A stretch of DNA of 64,000 nucleotides, from positions 62,001-126,000 of the forward strand of contig JAFZRU010000007.1 of NCBI GenBank assembly GCA_017619755.1, read 5' to 3'. Positions 32,301 through 41,049 of this stretch are shown in pieces. Under the pieces are notes generated by a model that made no database searches, was not told where the DNA came from, and saw nothing but the letters and a program-made list of their open reading frames with translations. The position numbers and the translations under genes are program-made. Source of the DNA: Prevotella sp. Its GTDB lineage: Bacteria; Bacteroidota; Bacteroidia; Bacteroidales; Bacteroidaceae. Every line of letters starts with the position of its first letter. The first letter of the stretch is position 1.

Positions 32301-35078
32301 TCCAACATCACCTCCGACGACGTGCCGGTGCTCATCTCACAATTGGAGCAATACCATGCCCAAGAAGAGAAATTGCGTCGTCTCCGCACGGAAAGCGCAC
32401 AAGTTTTCGGTTCACTCGGCACTCCCGGCCACGAGCAATGGGAGGCCATGGAGTCAAGTCTTCGCCAAGCCCCTGTGCTGCAGTCGTTGATTGGCGAGAC
32501 CCCCACTCCTGCCGCCTACACCCCTCCCCTCAATGCCACTGCCACCAAGGGCATCGACCTGACCCCCTTGCGCCAGCTATCCACCTTGATGGAGTCAGCC
32601 TCCACCTACTGTTCCATCGACCCGTCGCTTACCCTCGACGACATCATTCAACGCGCCCCTCGCTGGCTGACGGGAATGAACCGCTCCCGCGACTGGGCGC
32701 AATGGTGCCTGCGCCGTCGCCAGATGGAGGCCGACGGCCTTCAGCCCGTCGTCTCCTACATCGAGAGCGGCCACGACAGCCAAGAAGCATGCGAAGCCGC
32801 CATGCGCGGACTTTACAAGAAGCTGGCCATGGACATCATCGACCACAACAGCGACCTTCAGATGTTCAACGGCATCATCTTCGAGGAGGCCATCGACCGC
32901 TATCGCACCATGGCCAAGCAGTTCCAGGACTTGACGAAGAAAGCCCTGTACTGCAAGCTTGCCTCCCGCATCCCCTCGCTCACCATCGAGGCCGCCAGCA
33001 GCAGCGAGATAGGCATTCTCAAGCGCCTGATAGCCTCCGGCGGCCGCGGCTCCACCATCCGCCACATCATCGACCAAATCCCCACCCTTCTTCCAAAGTT
33101 GTGCCCCTGCATACTGATGAGCCCCATCTCCGTGGCCCAGTTCATCGACCTTGACCAAGAGAAATTCGACATCGTCGTATTCGACGAGGCCTCCCAAATG
33201 CCTACGAGCGAAGCGGTAGGCGCCATCGCCCGCGGCAAAGCCCTCATCGTGGTAGGCGACCCGAAGCAGATGCCCCCCACGAGTTTCTTCACCACCACGT
33301 CCGTTGACGAGAGCGAGGCAGAGAACGACGATATGGAGAGCATCCTCGACGACTGCATCACCCTGTCGCTGCCCGACCACTACCTCACCTGGCACTACCG
33401 CAGCCGCCATGAGAGCCTCATCGCTTTCAGCAACTCACAATACTATGACGGGAAGCTCTACACCTTCCCCTCTGTAGATGACCGCTCGTCAAAAGTGCGC
33501 TTCGTTCCTGTCTCCGGCACCTACGACTATGGCAAGTCTCGCAGCAACCGTTCAGAGGCGGAAGCCATCGTTGCCGAGGTTGTTCGCCGTCTGAAAGACG
33601 ACGAACTGTCCAAGCGGAGCATCGGCATCGTGTCGTTCAGCAAGGTGCAGCAAGACCTCATCGAGGACATCCTGGTGGAAGAACTGAGCAAGTCTCCCGT
33701 TTTGGAGAAGCGCGCCTGGGACGTCGGCGAGCCTCTGTTTGTGAAGAACTTGGAGAACGTGCAAGGCGACGAGCGCGATGTCATCCTCTTCTCCGTGGGC
33801 TACGGCCCCGACAAGAGCGGGCGCGTGTCCATGAACTTCGGCCCGTTGAACAACAGTGGCGGTGAGCGCCGCCTGAACGTTGCCGTCAGTCGCGCCCGCT
33901 ACGAGATGATGGTGTTCTCCACCCTTCAGCCGGAGCAGATCGACCTCAACCGCAGCCGCGCCCGAGGCGTGGAGGGTCTGAAACGCTTCTTGGAGTTTGC
34001 CAAGAGCGGCCGCATGCCCATGGTCTCCACCCAGGTGCAGGAAGAATCCGACACCTCGCTCGTCGATTCCATCGCCTCCGAGCTTCGCCTCCACGGCTAT
34101 GAGGTTGACACGCTCGTGGGTCGCTCCCGCTTCAAGGTTGACCTTGCCGTCATCGACCCAGCAGACAAAGACAACTACCTGCTCGGCATCGTGTGCGACG
34201 GGCGCAACTACTTCAACACGCCCACCCAGCGCGACCGTGAGATTTGCCAACCGGGTGTGCTACAGGGACTTGGTTGGAACCTGATGCGCGTGTGGGCCAT
34301 CGACTGGTTCCTCAACCGAGAGCAAGTGACCGACCGCATCATCGACCGCTTGGAGGCCATCACCTCCAAGGCGAAGAAGGCTTCCTCCCCCACCCCCGAG
34401 CCTGCCCCCGCCAAGACGGTCGAACGTTCTGCAGCCAGCACGCCATCCCCCTCCCCCCTTCTCTCCTCCATCCCCTTCAGCGTGAGCGAGGATGAGTTGG
34501 AGGAAGTGTCCAACGACGACGAAGTGCCTTACATAGAAGCCGACATACCCCAACGCTACACCAACAAGACGCAGGAGGTCCTCGTGCTTGCACGCCGGCA
34601 AGTGGCTCAAGACATCAACGACATCATCGCGAAGGAGCAACCTGTGACCATCGGCTACATCCGCAAGCGCATCATGCACATCTACGGCCAGAGCCGCAGC
34701 ACCGACCGCCTGCAGCACATCCTTGAACGTGCCTTGACTTCGTGCTACGTGGACCCATTGTCCGTTCCCGGCAACGCCGCCTACTGGACCAACGCCTCCG
34801 CCGCTGCCGGCTATGACAAATACCGCAAGGCCTCCGGTCGCGACATCGAGGACATCCCCATCATTGAGGTACGCAATGCCACGCTTCTCGCCCTTCGCCA
34901 GCAGCTGTCTCTCAGCATTCCCGACTTGTTGTCACAGATCTCCCGCCTTCTCGGTTTCACGCGCCGCACGCCGAAGACCACCCAACTCGTCACCCGCGCC
35001 ATCGAGGTGTTGGAGCAAGAAGGGCTGGCCTCTTGCAACAGCGACATAGTGACCTACAAAACCCCGTCCAAGCCATGA
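29310..35078 (+). CDS. Transglutaminase-like/DUF4011/SF1 helicase/nuclease-like/DUF3320 protein (putative defence protein)
   Basis: The 1,922-residue cytosolic protein has these parts in order: an N-terminal beta domain; a transglutaminase-like segment with GTCLDLTLAFASCLEAVG (Cys near 219) and GHAYLGCW; a DUF4011 motif (LLDFSLRNNLLNMRIGKK, about 377-400); an SF1 helicase with Walker A GPPGTGKS (680-687) and Walker B VFDEAS (Asp1292, Glu1293), then GDPKQMPP and VAVSRARY; a PD-(D/E)xK/Vsr-like domain around 1590-1680 with Asp1611 in FKVDLAV; and DUF3320 at the C-terminus. From memory the layout resembles the DUF4011-helicase-Vsr defence genes called Hhe. The acidic residue expected before CDG in the nuclease is Val here. 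The ATG at 29310 is chosen over a TTG that overlaps the previous stop. It overlaps the DUF5103 gene by 4 bases. Confidence 0.88.
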   Translation: MKEHLTTANIRLEFNPYINYASTLIGTSYVKVLELHNDDEEDWHDIIVGLSGDMLLPTESRLSLVPKGETVSIDTLDISPDLDKLRQLTESVDTQLHLTIRTETSELLDHTAPIHLMSYDQWPGLSSNPELLSVFVTPNSPSLSPIKLSAAKQLDRLTGSSAMDNYQTMDPNRARAQVASLYEALREQGIVYVTSPPSFENRGQRIRLCDEVLSQKQGTCLDLTLAFASCLEAVGLHPLVIMAQGHAYLGCWLVNKYYPQTFCDDISFLSKSIADGINEMVVVEATCLTQKGVSFEQAVKAAEDHIHLEAEEFILAVDVYRSRLLGIRPLPTQTEGVGDQEGLRLDHATKEVLELHQYDLSQVDERRLTRQQIWERKLLDFSLRNNLLNMRIGKKLTPFVSFDIDVLEDHLQAKEDFKILPRPTQLSAHPDDTGIYDSRAYRDTMESLVVEGLKHNQLYSFLNEDEVGDALKGLYRSSRTALEENGANTLFLVLGLMKWYENEKSVKPRYAPLLLEPVSLVKKSGNNYVMRVREEDITFNTTLVEMMSQQYDIHLTSLNPLPLDASGIDVRKVFSIVRATIKDQQRWDVVEECMLGLFSFSKFVMWNDIHNNADKLRQSPIVESLIQKRLVGFGEASTTDTRQVDGSVSPGNYAIPVDVDSSQLEAVIESGEGRSFILYGPPGTGKSQTITNMISNALYHNRRVLFVAEKMAALEVVQKRLAKVGLDPFCLEMHSNKMTKSHLLQQLQSALDLTRIKSPEEYEKEATALFEQRKSLIKHVRLLHEKQPTGLSLYDYITRYTSIGCEASLAPTPRLLEGIDSDRIAEMEKSILQLSAVLDITGPLAEHPLSGLGITDPSYDAQQKASAFVQEAARLAPNARTALRSLAQANGLTLSETCPGVTWAVRFADALFSTPHASGDLLRIVSDKTLHASWQQHVEDGKTLSNLQSTLVRDYSPEILNMDVVQLRGSWATACDKWFLPRYFAKKKVLNSLRGYRSNITSDDVPVLISQLEQYHAQEEKLRRLRTESAQVFGSLGTPGHEQWEAMESSLRQAPVLQSLIGETPTPAAYTPPLNATATKGIDLTPLRQLSTLMESASTYCSIDPSLTLDDIIQRAPRWLTGMNRSRDWAQWCLRRRQMEADGLQPVVSYIESGHDSQEACEAAMRGLYKKLAMDIIDHNSDLQMFNGIIFEEAIDRYRTMAKQFQDLTKKALYCKLASRIPSLTIEAASSSEIGILKRLIASGGRGSTIRHIIDQIPTLLPKLCPCILMSPISVAQFIDLDQEKFDIVVFDEASQMPTSEAVGAIARGKALIVVGDPKQMPPTSFFTTTSVDESEAENDDMESILDDCITLSLPDHYLTWHYRSRHESLIAFSNSQYYDGKLYTFPSVDDRSSKVRFVPVSGTYDYGKSRSNRSEAEAIVAEVVRRLKDDELSKRSIGIVSFSKVQQDLIEDILVEELSKSPVLEKRAWDVGEPLFVKNLENVQGDERDVILFSVGYGPDKSGRVSMNFGPLNNSGGERRLNVAVSRARYEMMVFSTLQPEQIDLNRSRARGVEGLKRFLEFAKSGRMPMVSTQVQEESDTSLVDSIASELRLHGYEVDTLVGRSRFKVDLAVIDPADKDNYLLGIVCDGRNYFNTPTQRDREICQPGVLQGLGWNLMRVWAIDWFLNREQVTDRIIDRLEAITSKAKKASSPTPEPAPAKTVERSAASTPSPSPLLSSIPFSVSEDELEEVSNDDEVPYIEADIPQRYTNKTQEVLVLARRQVAQDINDIIAKEQPVTIGYIRKRIMHIYGQSRSTDRLQHILERALTSCYVDPLSVPGNAAYWTNASAAAGYDKYRKASGRDIEDIPIIEVRNATLLALRQQLSLSIPDLLSQISRLLGFTRRTPKTTQLVTRAIEVLEQEGLASCNSDIVTYKTPSKP

Positions 35079-36325
35079 CATCGCGCCTCCTTTCCCTCCT
35101 CTGCCTGTTGGCCGTGATTGCCTCGCCCTGCCGGGGCCAGCGCCACGCCATCTACAACGACCGCATCGCCACCCTTCAGGTGGTGGCAGGGAACGACTGG
35201 CTGTCACCACCTGTGACCTTCTTGAAAGGTGGCACTCCCATCCACATCTCGTTCGACGACCTCACACATGATTACACCCGCTACACCTACAAGGTGGAAC
35301 ACTGCGAGGCCGACTGGTCGCTGAGCGAGGATTTGTTTCCAAGCGACTACATCGACGGTTTCACCGAGGGCAACTTGATAGAAGACATGGAGGAATCGCT
35401 GAACACCAACGTACTTTACACCCACTACCGGCTGACTATCCCCAATGAACGATGCCGATTGAAGATGAGCGGCAACTACCGCGTCACAGTTTATGATGAC
35501 AACAACGACGAGGAGCCGATGTTCAGTGCCTGCTTCATGGTGGTGGAGCCTTTGGTAAGCGTGAGGATGAATGTGAGCAGCAACACCGACATCGATGTAG
35601 ATAAGAGCCACCAACAAGTAAGCATGGAGGTGGGGCTCAACGGATTGAACGTGAGCGACCCCTCCCGCCAAGTGCGGACGGTGGTGATGCAGAATGGCCG
35701 TTGGGACAACTGCGTGGTGAACGCCACTCCCCAATACACCACGGGTTCCATGCTGCGGTGGGACCACAACCGCGCCCTCATCTTCGACGCCGGCAACGAG
35801 TATCACAAGTTCGAGGTGCTCGACACCGACCATCCCACGCTCGGCATCGACAAGATACGTTGGGACGGCAGCATGTTCCACGCCTTCGTCATGCCTGACG
35901 ACCCGCGCCGCAACTACGTCTATGACGAGGACGCCAACGGCGCCTTCTATATCCGCAACAGCGAGAATGTGGAAAACGACCGCACGACGGACTACGTGAT
36001 GGTGCATTTCCAACTCAACAGCCCCAATGAAGTCCTGGGAAAAGTTTTTCTGAACGGTGATTGGACCTACGGTCATTACCTGCCCCAATACCAATTGGAA
36101 TACGATGACAACACGCACTCCTACAACGGTGAGGTGATGCTGAAAATGGGCTACTACTCCTATCAATACGTCCTCATCGACGACGACGGCCAGCCCGCCA
36201 TCATGCCCACGGAGGGCAGTTTCTTCCAGACGGAGAACAAATATCAGTCCTTGGTGTATTACCGCGCCCCCGGCGCCCGCACCGACCGTCTTGTTGGCTA
36301 CCAACAAGTGTCGGCGAAGTTTTAG
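35075..36325 (+). CDS. DUF5103 exported protein, type IX secretion Plug-like
   Basis: The 416-residue exported protein starts MTSRLLSLLCLLAVIASPCRG. The body is rich in beta strands and aromatic residues, e.g. IHISFDDLTHDYTRYTYKVE and DWTYGHYLPQYQLEYDDN, and matches the DUF5103 family. The Flavobacterium member of that family (Plug) closes the SprA translocon of the type IX secretion system. The start overlaps the helicase stop (ATGA), an odd pairing of an envelope protein with a nucleic-acid enzyme. Two proteins in this window end in tails like type IX sorting signals, which fits a functional system in this organism. Confidence 0.82.
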   Translation: MTSRLLSLLCLLAVIASPCRGQRHAIYNDRIATLQVVAGNDWLSPPVTFLKGGTPIHISFDDLTHDYTRYTYKVEHCEADWSLSEDLFPSDYIDGFTEGNLIEDMEESLNTNVLYTHYRLTIPNERCRLKMSGNYRVTVYDDNNDEEPMFSACFMVVEPLVSVRMNVSSNTDIDVDKSHQQVSMEVGLNGLNVSDPSRQVRTVVMQNGRWDNCVVNATPQYTTGSMLRWDHNRALIFDAGNEYHKFEVLDTDHPTLGIDKIRWDGSMFHAFVMPDDPRRNYVYDEDANGAFYIRNSENVENDRTTDYVMVHFQLNSPNEVLGKVFLNGDWTYGHYLPQYQLEYDDNTHSYNGEVMLKMGYYSYQYVLIDDDGQPAIMPTEGSFFQTENKYQSLVYYRAPGARTDRLVGYQQVSAKF

Positions 36326-36343
36326 GAATCCTTAAAAGCCCAA

Positions 36344-36378
36344 CACGAAGCCCGATGGCGATGCCATCGGGCTTCGTG
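36344..36378 (+). terminator. Strong hairpin after the DUF5103 gene
   Basis: A perfect 16-bp stem (36344-36359 with 36363-36378, CACGAAGCCCGATGGC) has a 3-base loop and lies 18 bases after the stop codon. No T-run follows on the plus strand, so termination may be weak or the hairpin may protect the 3' end. Confidence 0.55.
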
Positions 36379-36492
36379 CTGATAAAAAACGTGAAAGATG
36401 CCGCTTGGAAACACATGATGTCAAAATAGTCTTTATCTTGCTCTTTCCAAGTACATTTGGATGATTTTTGTATCATCTTAGACGATAGTGTA

Positions 36493-36522
36493 TTGTTATC
36501 TGAACAAAAAACCATAATTTTG
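36493..36522 (+). promoter_or_regulatory. Promoter of the HExxH protein gene, with long leader
   Basis: TAATTTTG (36515-36522) has TTG at 36493-36495 about 19 bases upstream. The predicted start near 36529 leaves a leader of about 150 bases before the ATG at 36678. The leader contains a short stem CCAACT/AGTTGG (36542-36561) and no other recognisable feature. Confidence 0.5.
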
Positions 36523-36677
36523 CAATCGAAAACCAAATTCAGCCAACTACCTCATAAGTTGGTGAGACATCCACCATCATTCCAAGGATGTGAAGCCACG
36601 ATTTGGAGTTGGTCCTATTCACCATTACCCCAATTATGGAAGATAGTGAGCGTTTAATCATAAAAATCAAGAAAGCA

Positions 36678-38885
36678 ATGCAAACTACGACCCAAAGAAG
36701 TCACCGTGCCATCCTGTTGGCCACAGTTTTGTTTCTTCATTGTATGCTGTTCATCACCAATGCCATGGCGCAGAAGACCGTTTACATTCCCAACGAGTGG
36801 CGATATTTCAACAGCGACACGCTGCTCTACAAGGAAAGCGACCCCGACAACAAATATACATGGTCGAAAAGCCGCTCCGTGGAGTCGGACAATGTCATCA
36901 TCTTCTGGGACAAGGGCTGGGGCAACACCAAGCCGCACGAACTGTCGAAGAGCAACTTTTATTATGTAGATATCCCCTACCTGCTCCAACAATGCGAATC
37001 GTTTTTTGATTTGGAAATCAACCGATTGGGATTTGTGGATGCGGAGACTTCCAATTTGAGCCGATACAAGGTGATGGTGCTGATGAACCACACCACGGAG
37101 TGGACCTGCTATGGCGGTGGCTATGATTTCCAAGTCTCCGCCTTGTGGCTGAACCCCTCCACCTGCAAGCCCGTGGGCTTTGCTGTGGCGCATGAGGTGG
37201 GGCATAGTTTCCATTACATGTGCTACGCCGAGCACAGTGGGCACAGGGATTCACAGACAGACAACACCGGCTTCCACTTGGCATGTGGCAACGGCCAGAC
37301 CATCTGGGAGCAAACCGCGCAATGGCAAGCCAGCCAGTCGTTTCCTGAATTGATGTTCGCGGAGAGTTACCCCATCTTCCGTTACAGCCACAACTATGCC
37401 TTCTCCCATGAGTGGCACCGCTACCAGTCATATTGGTTTCATTACTACCTGAACGAACACTATGACGACATCACCACCGTGGCCCAAGTATGGAACACCC
37501 CCATGACCGGCCAGCAACAAGGTCGCGCCACAGACTTCAACCAAGCGTTGATGCAGTTGAAAGGTCTCTCTGCGCGACAACTCTACCAGCTCTATTTCGA
37601 CTACGCCTGCCGCTGTGTGACCTGGGACATGGAGGCCTGCAAACCCTATCGTGCCACTTACGTCGGTAATTTCGAATACCGCTGCATCTTGCAGGATGAC
37701 GACAGTTACCAAGTGGCGTTAGCCAGTTGTCCGCAAAGCACGGGGTTCAATGTCATTCCGCTCCAAGTGCCCAATGCCGGCACACAGGTGACAACTCATC
37801 TGACCGGCTTGGCGGTCGGAGCGGCACTCTTGGACCAAGACCCGGGTGAATTCTACAACGGCAACTCCGTTTTTGAGAAACTTCCCGCCGATGCCAATGG
37901 CCTTCGCCACTATGTGAATGGCGGCACGAGGTCGGCGCGGGGTTTCCGGATGGGGTACGTGGCCTTGATGGCAGACGGCACAAGGCAGTATTTCTCTGAA
38001 GACAGCGTCTATTGCCAAGGCATCAAAAACGGTGTGACAGAAGACTACTCCTTCATCGTCCCCGAGGGTGTCAGCCAGTTGTGGCTCGTGGTGTCTCCAG
38101 CGTTGAAAAGCTATGTGAAACACAGTTGGGATGAAACTATCGGCAATGACGACATGTGGCCATACAGTTTCCGTTTGGAAGGCACCGACATCGGTTCGGG
38201 CGCCACCGTCTATGCCTCCCCCACCCTCGACGGCCGTGACATATCCGACATCACCTTCACCTATGACGTCAGTTTCCCCCGAGATGGCCAAAACTATTCG
38301 GGCAGCACCTTCTCGCTCTCCGGCCACGCCGCAGCCGCTCTTGGCACAGCCTTCCAAATGGATGCCTCGTCCATCAGCACGAAGATGCAAGCTTGGAATG
38401 AACGAGGTCCTCAGAATGGCAAGATTGTCTTCTATGCAGCAGAACCAGATGGCACCTTGTCGGCATCGGGCAGCACAGCCAATGGCTATGGCCACTGGTT
38501 TGATGCGCAAGGCTTGGTGACCAACTATCCCAACGGCTACATTTTCTCGGAGTTCACGCCATCGGCCCTCTCTTTCACCATCGGACAATACCCAGGAAAA
38601 TGCGGGGAAGGGGCTCAGTACACCATCCGCCAGACGTTGCGCTACCGCAAGAACGCCAATTCATACGCCAATGCCAATTTCATCTTCCACGTCACGGTAG
38701 GAGGCACTGTCGCTTCATCCACCCTCCAGTCCATCAACTATGACGACCCCACGGACATCAAGCGTTTGGAATTTAGCGAGGCGAAGTCAGCCACACATCG
38801 CATCTACAACCTTCAAGGACAACGGCTAAACGCCCCACGACGAGGCCTGAACATCATCGACGGCCAAAAAGTCATGGTGAAATAG
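36678..38885 (+). CDS. Secreted HExxH putative metalloprotease with DUF4859 and sorting-type C-terminal tail
   Basis: The 735-residue protein has a signal peptide (RAILLATVLFLHCMLF, cleavage near NAMAQ). Longer in-frame starts would place non-signal residues in front, so 36678 is chosen. Around residues 170-185 is AVAHEVGHSFHYMCY, a zincin-type HExxH. The region near 630-680 (SALSFTIGQYPGKCGEG, TIRQTLRYRKN) resembles DUF4859. The last residues, YNLQGQRLNAPRRGLNIIDG then KVMVK, are the form of tail found on many Prevotella secreted proteins and likely direct type IX export and surface attachment. Substrate is unknown; a mucin or glycoprotein target is possible but unproven. Confidence 0.85.
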   Translation: MQTTTQRSHRAILLATVLFLHCMLFITNAMAQKTVYIPNEWRYFNSDTLLYKESDPDNKYTWSKSRSVESDNVIIFWDKGWGNTKPHELSKSNFYYVDIPYLLQQCESFFDLEINRLGFVDAETSNLSRYKVMVLMNHTTEWTCYGGGYDFQVSALWLNPSTCKPVGFAVAHEVGHSFHYMCYAEHSGHRDSQTDNTGFHLACGNGQTIWEQTAQWQASQSFPELMFAESYPIFRYSHNYAFSHEWHRYQSYWFHYYLNEHYDDITTVAQVWNTPMTGQQQGRATDFNQALMQLKGLSARQLYQLYFDYACRCVTWDMEACKPYRATYVGNFEYRCILQDDDSYQVALASCPQSTGFNVIPLQVPNAGTQVTTHLTGLAVGAALLDQDPGEFYNGNSVFEKLPADANGLRHYVNGGTRSARGFRMGYVALMADGTRQYFSEDSVYCQGIKNGVTEDYSFIVPEGVSQLWLVVSPALKSYVKHSWDETIGNDDMWPYSFRLEGTDIGSGATVYASPTLDGRDISDITFTYDVSFPRDGQNYSGSTFSLSGHAAAALGTAFQMDASSISTKMQAWNERGPQNGKIVFYAAEPDGTLSASGSTANGYGHWFDAQGLVTNYPNGYIFSEFTPSALSFTIGQYPGKCGEGAQYTIRQTLRYRKNANSYANANFIFHVTVGGTVASSTLQSINYDDPTDIKRLEFSEAKSATHRIYNLQGQRLNAPRRGLNIIDGQKVMVK

Positions 38886-38926
38886 TTGAAAATGCCCACC
38901 CAAACATAGTTTGTAATATTTTGTTT

Positions 38927-39122
38927 ATCAAGAATTAAAGAATTAGAGAATTGATGAACAAGAAAAGAATTACGTCCTATGTGGATGGATTTTGTGCAAA
39001 GACGGCCTGAAAGGGCAACGAGATATTAGCCCAGGGCGTTGCCCTGGGCTGATTGCTTTTGGTCTTTCAGGCCGTTTTCAACCACACAGCACGGAAAATT
39101 CTCTAATTCTTAAATTCTTGAT
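38927..39122. repeat. 196-bp nested inverted-repeat element (MITE- or REP-like)
   Basis: Outer arms of 26 bases (38927-38952 and 39097-39122) are inverted copies differing at one base. Inside, ACGGCCTGAAAG (39002-39013) pairs with 39064-39075, and at the centre AGCCCAGGGC (39028-39037) pairs with GCCCTGGGCT (39041-39050). There is no ORF and no obvious target duplication. It fills most of the 300-base gap between two convergent genes and could also act as a bidirectional terminator. Confidence 0.8.
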
Positions 39123-39185
39123 GAAAAATAGAGTAACTTGAGAAATAAAAACCCGAATAGTTGTCTTCCCATCATTCAATTGTAT

Positions 39186-41048
39186 TTATTTCTTCAACAC
39201 AATCTTGCGGCCATAGACTTCTCCCACCTTCTTCTCAAACTCATGGAACTGTTCAGCCGTGCCGGGGTATGTACCATGCTGTATGTGATAATCGTAAGTG
39301 ATGGTGACCGTATCGCCTTCTGTAGATACGGAAGAAGAAAAACGGGCAAAGGGAAGTGACATGGAAGTGCTTTCAGGGATGCTCTCCACGGTGTAACCTT
39401 CAGGAATGGTGAACACGATGGTCTCCATGTTTCGTAAACCATGGGCAATATAAAGTTCATTGGCAAGATGGCTGTCGGTGGCTGCCGTGAAGTTCTTATG
39501 CAGCAAATTGGTAGGCACGAAGAGCCGCGAACCAGTGACACTGGCATACTTGAGGCTATGGGCCGTGAGGCGGTAATTGAGGGATGGTACACCGAAAGGC
39601 TGGCGCTCGTCGTTGACGACAATGGATTGTATCTCCGTTTGTGGCAAATGATAGAGGGAGAACATCACCTTGCGCAGGTCGTTGTCGCCAAGTGAGGTCA
39701 TGGGTTTCGCCCCCACGTAACGATGGTAACGATAGTCCTCGTTGATGGTGATGTCGGCAGACCCATCGGGAGAAAGTGCGACACGTGCTTCTGTCGTGTT
39801 GACATTGAAAGAGTCGGGATATTCGGGCAGGGTGACGAGCTTCCCCCCATGAGCGGAAATCTCCAAGGCTTCGTGTCCGGAAATGTCGTCATGCACATAC
39901 CCGAGAGGCAACCGAGGGTTGGTACACTCTATCCACAGGGTGTCGGTCGATAAAGGCACTTCGAGTATCATGTGGTTCATCTGCTGGAAATTGGGGAAGT
40001 CTGGCAACAACTCCTTCTCTCGCGTACTGATGGCGACGCAATGACCTGGAATGCCAACTTCGGCAAGAAGAGCCATCATATAGTTGCTCAAAGCCTTGCA
40101 GTCGCCGAAGCCCTGTCGCCAGACCTCGGAAGCCGCCATGGGTTGGTAACCGCCAATGCCAAGTTGGATGCTCACATACCTTGTACTCTCTTCGAGAAAC
40201 TTGTAGATGGCAGCCACTTTCTCCTTTTCGGTGGTGCAGCCGGCTGTCAACTGGCGAACCTTCTTCTTTGCTTCTTCTGGCAACTCGCCACGGTCGGAGA
40301 AAAGGGATTGTTCCCATTTCCCCAAGTCGTTCCACGACAAGAGACTTCCCGTGGTCTTGAAATAGGAAAACCGTGATGGGGCGAAATAGACCTTTGGAGA
40401 CACTTCGCTTAAAGGTAGTCCATATTCCGACTTCGCCATCCCCTTGATGTTGTCGAACTGAAAGTGCAGGCATGTCTTGCCGTCACGGTCGGTCTTCGAT
40501 GGCGAGGCCGAAGAGTTGACCACTTTGTAACGTAAGGGATAATCAGAGGGGAAAGTGATGTCGTAAGTAGCTTTTTCCACCTCGGTGTTGTAACTGTCGA
40601 GGGGTGAGAAGATGGGGAAAGAGACGTTGTTGCGCTTGAAGTCAACCTTCAGGTCGCTGGTGACCACAACAGGATAGGATGGTGGTGTCACATCGAGATA
40701 CAGCATGTATCCGTCGGCAGCCTGGCCCTCGGAAAACTCGGTGCGCATCAAGTCTTTCTGCTTGAATGTGCGAAGCAGTTTGCCCGAAGCATCAGAAAGG
40801 GTGAGTTGGAACTTCTCCATAGCCATGTCATTGCTCATATATAGGGAGAAATTGGCATGGTGTGCACCGTTGGCATTCTGGATAAGCACGGCACGGTGCT
40901 TGGCATACGAGAATGCCACCTCGTTGGAGACATCTACAGAATTGTTTTCCTCCAACACCACGGCGTGGACGCTCTGGCCTTGCATGGGCAGTAGCCCTTT
41001 CGCCATGGCCAACAAAGCCAGTCCCAATGCTTTATGGAGCAACCGCAT
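39186..41048 (-). CDS. DUF3857/transglutaminase-like exported protein, putative active member of a pair
   Basis: The 620-residue protein starts MRLLHKALGLALLAMAKGLL and has a signal peptide. The N-terminal half is a DUF3857 beta domain (about 40-240). A transglutaminase-like core follows, with Cys317 in GFGDCKALSNYM and His359 in QMNHMILEV, so the cysteine and histidine are present. The C-terminal part is a beta-rich domain (EGYTVESIPES). Its ATG lies one base after the stop of the upstream paralogue, so the two are coupled. Probable role is periplasmic peptide or protein processing; substrate unknown. Confidence 0.88.
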   Translation of the reverse strand: MRLLHKALGLALLAMAKGLLPMQGQSVHAVVLEENNSVDVSNEVAFSYAKHRAVLIQNANGAHHANFSLYMSNDMAMEKFQLTLSDASGKLLRTFKQKDLMRTEFSEGQAADGYMLYLDVTPPSYPVVVTSDLKVDFKRNNVSFPIFSPLDSYNTEVEKATYDITFPSDYPLRYKVVNSSASPSKTDRDGKTCLHFQFDNIKGMAKSEYGLPLSEVSPKVYFAPSRFSYFKTTGSLLSWNDLGKWEQSLFSDRGELPEEAKKKVRQLTAGCTTEKEKVAAIYKFLEESTRYVSIQLGIGGYQPMAASEVWRQGFGDCKALSNYMMALLAEVGIPGHCVAISTREKELLPDFPNFQQMNHMILEVPLSTDTLWIECTNPRLPLGYVHDDISGHEALEISAHGGKLVTLPEYPDSFNVNTTEARVALSPDGSADITINEDYRYHRYVGAKPMTSLGDNDLRKVMFSLYHLPQTEIQSIVVNDERQPFGVPSLNYRLTAHSLKYASVTGSRLFVPTNLLHKNFTAATDSHLANELYIAHGLRNMETIVFTIPEGYTVESIPESTSMSLPFARFSSSVSTEGDTVTITYDYHIQHGTYPGTAEQFHEFEKKVGEVYGRKIVLKK

Positions 41049-41049
41049 T

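Noticed and set aside
32015-33154. A 379-codon plus-strand frame within the helicase gene
   Set aside because: It is a shadow in another frame of the helicase coding sequence; it is rich in Arg, Pro and His, as expected from GC-rich out-of-frame reading.
35204-36307. A 367-codon minus-strand frame
   Set aside because: It is antisense to the DUF5103 gene, is rich in Val and His, and lacks domains.
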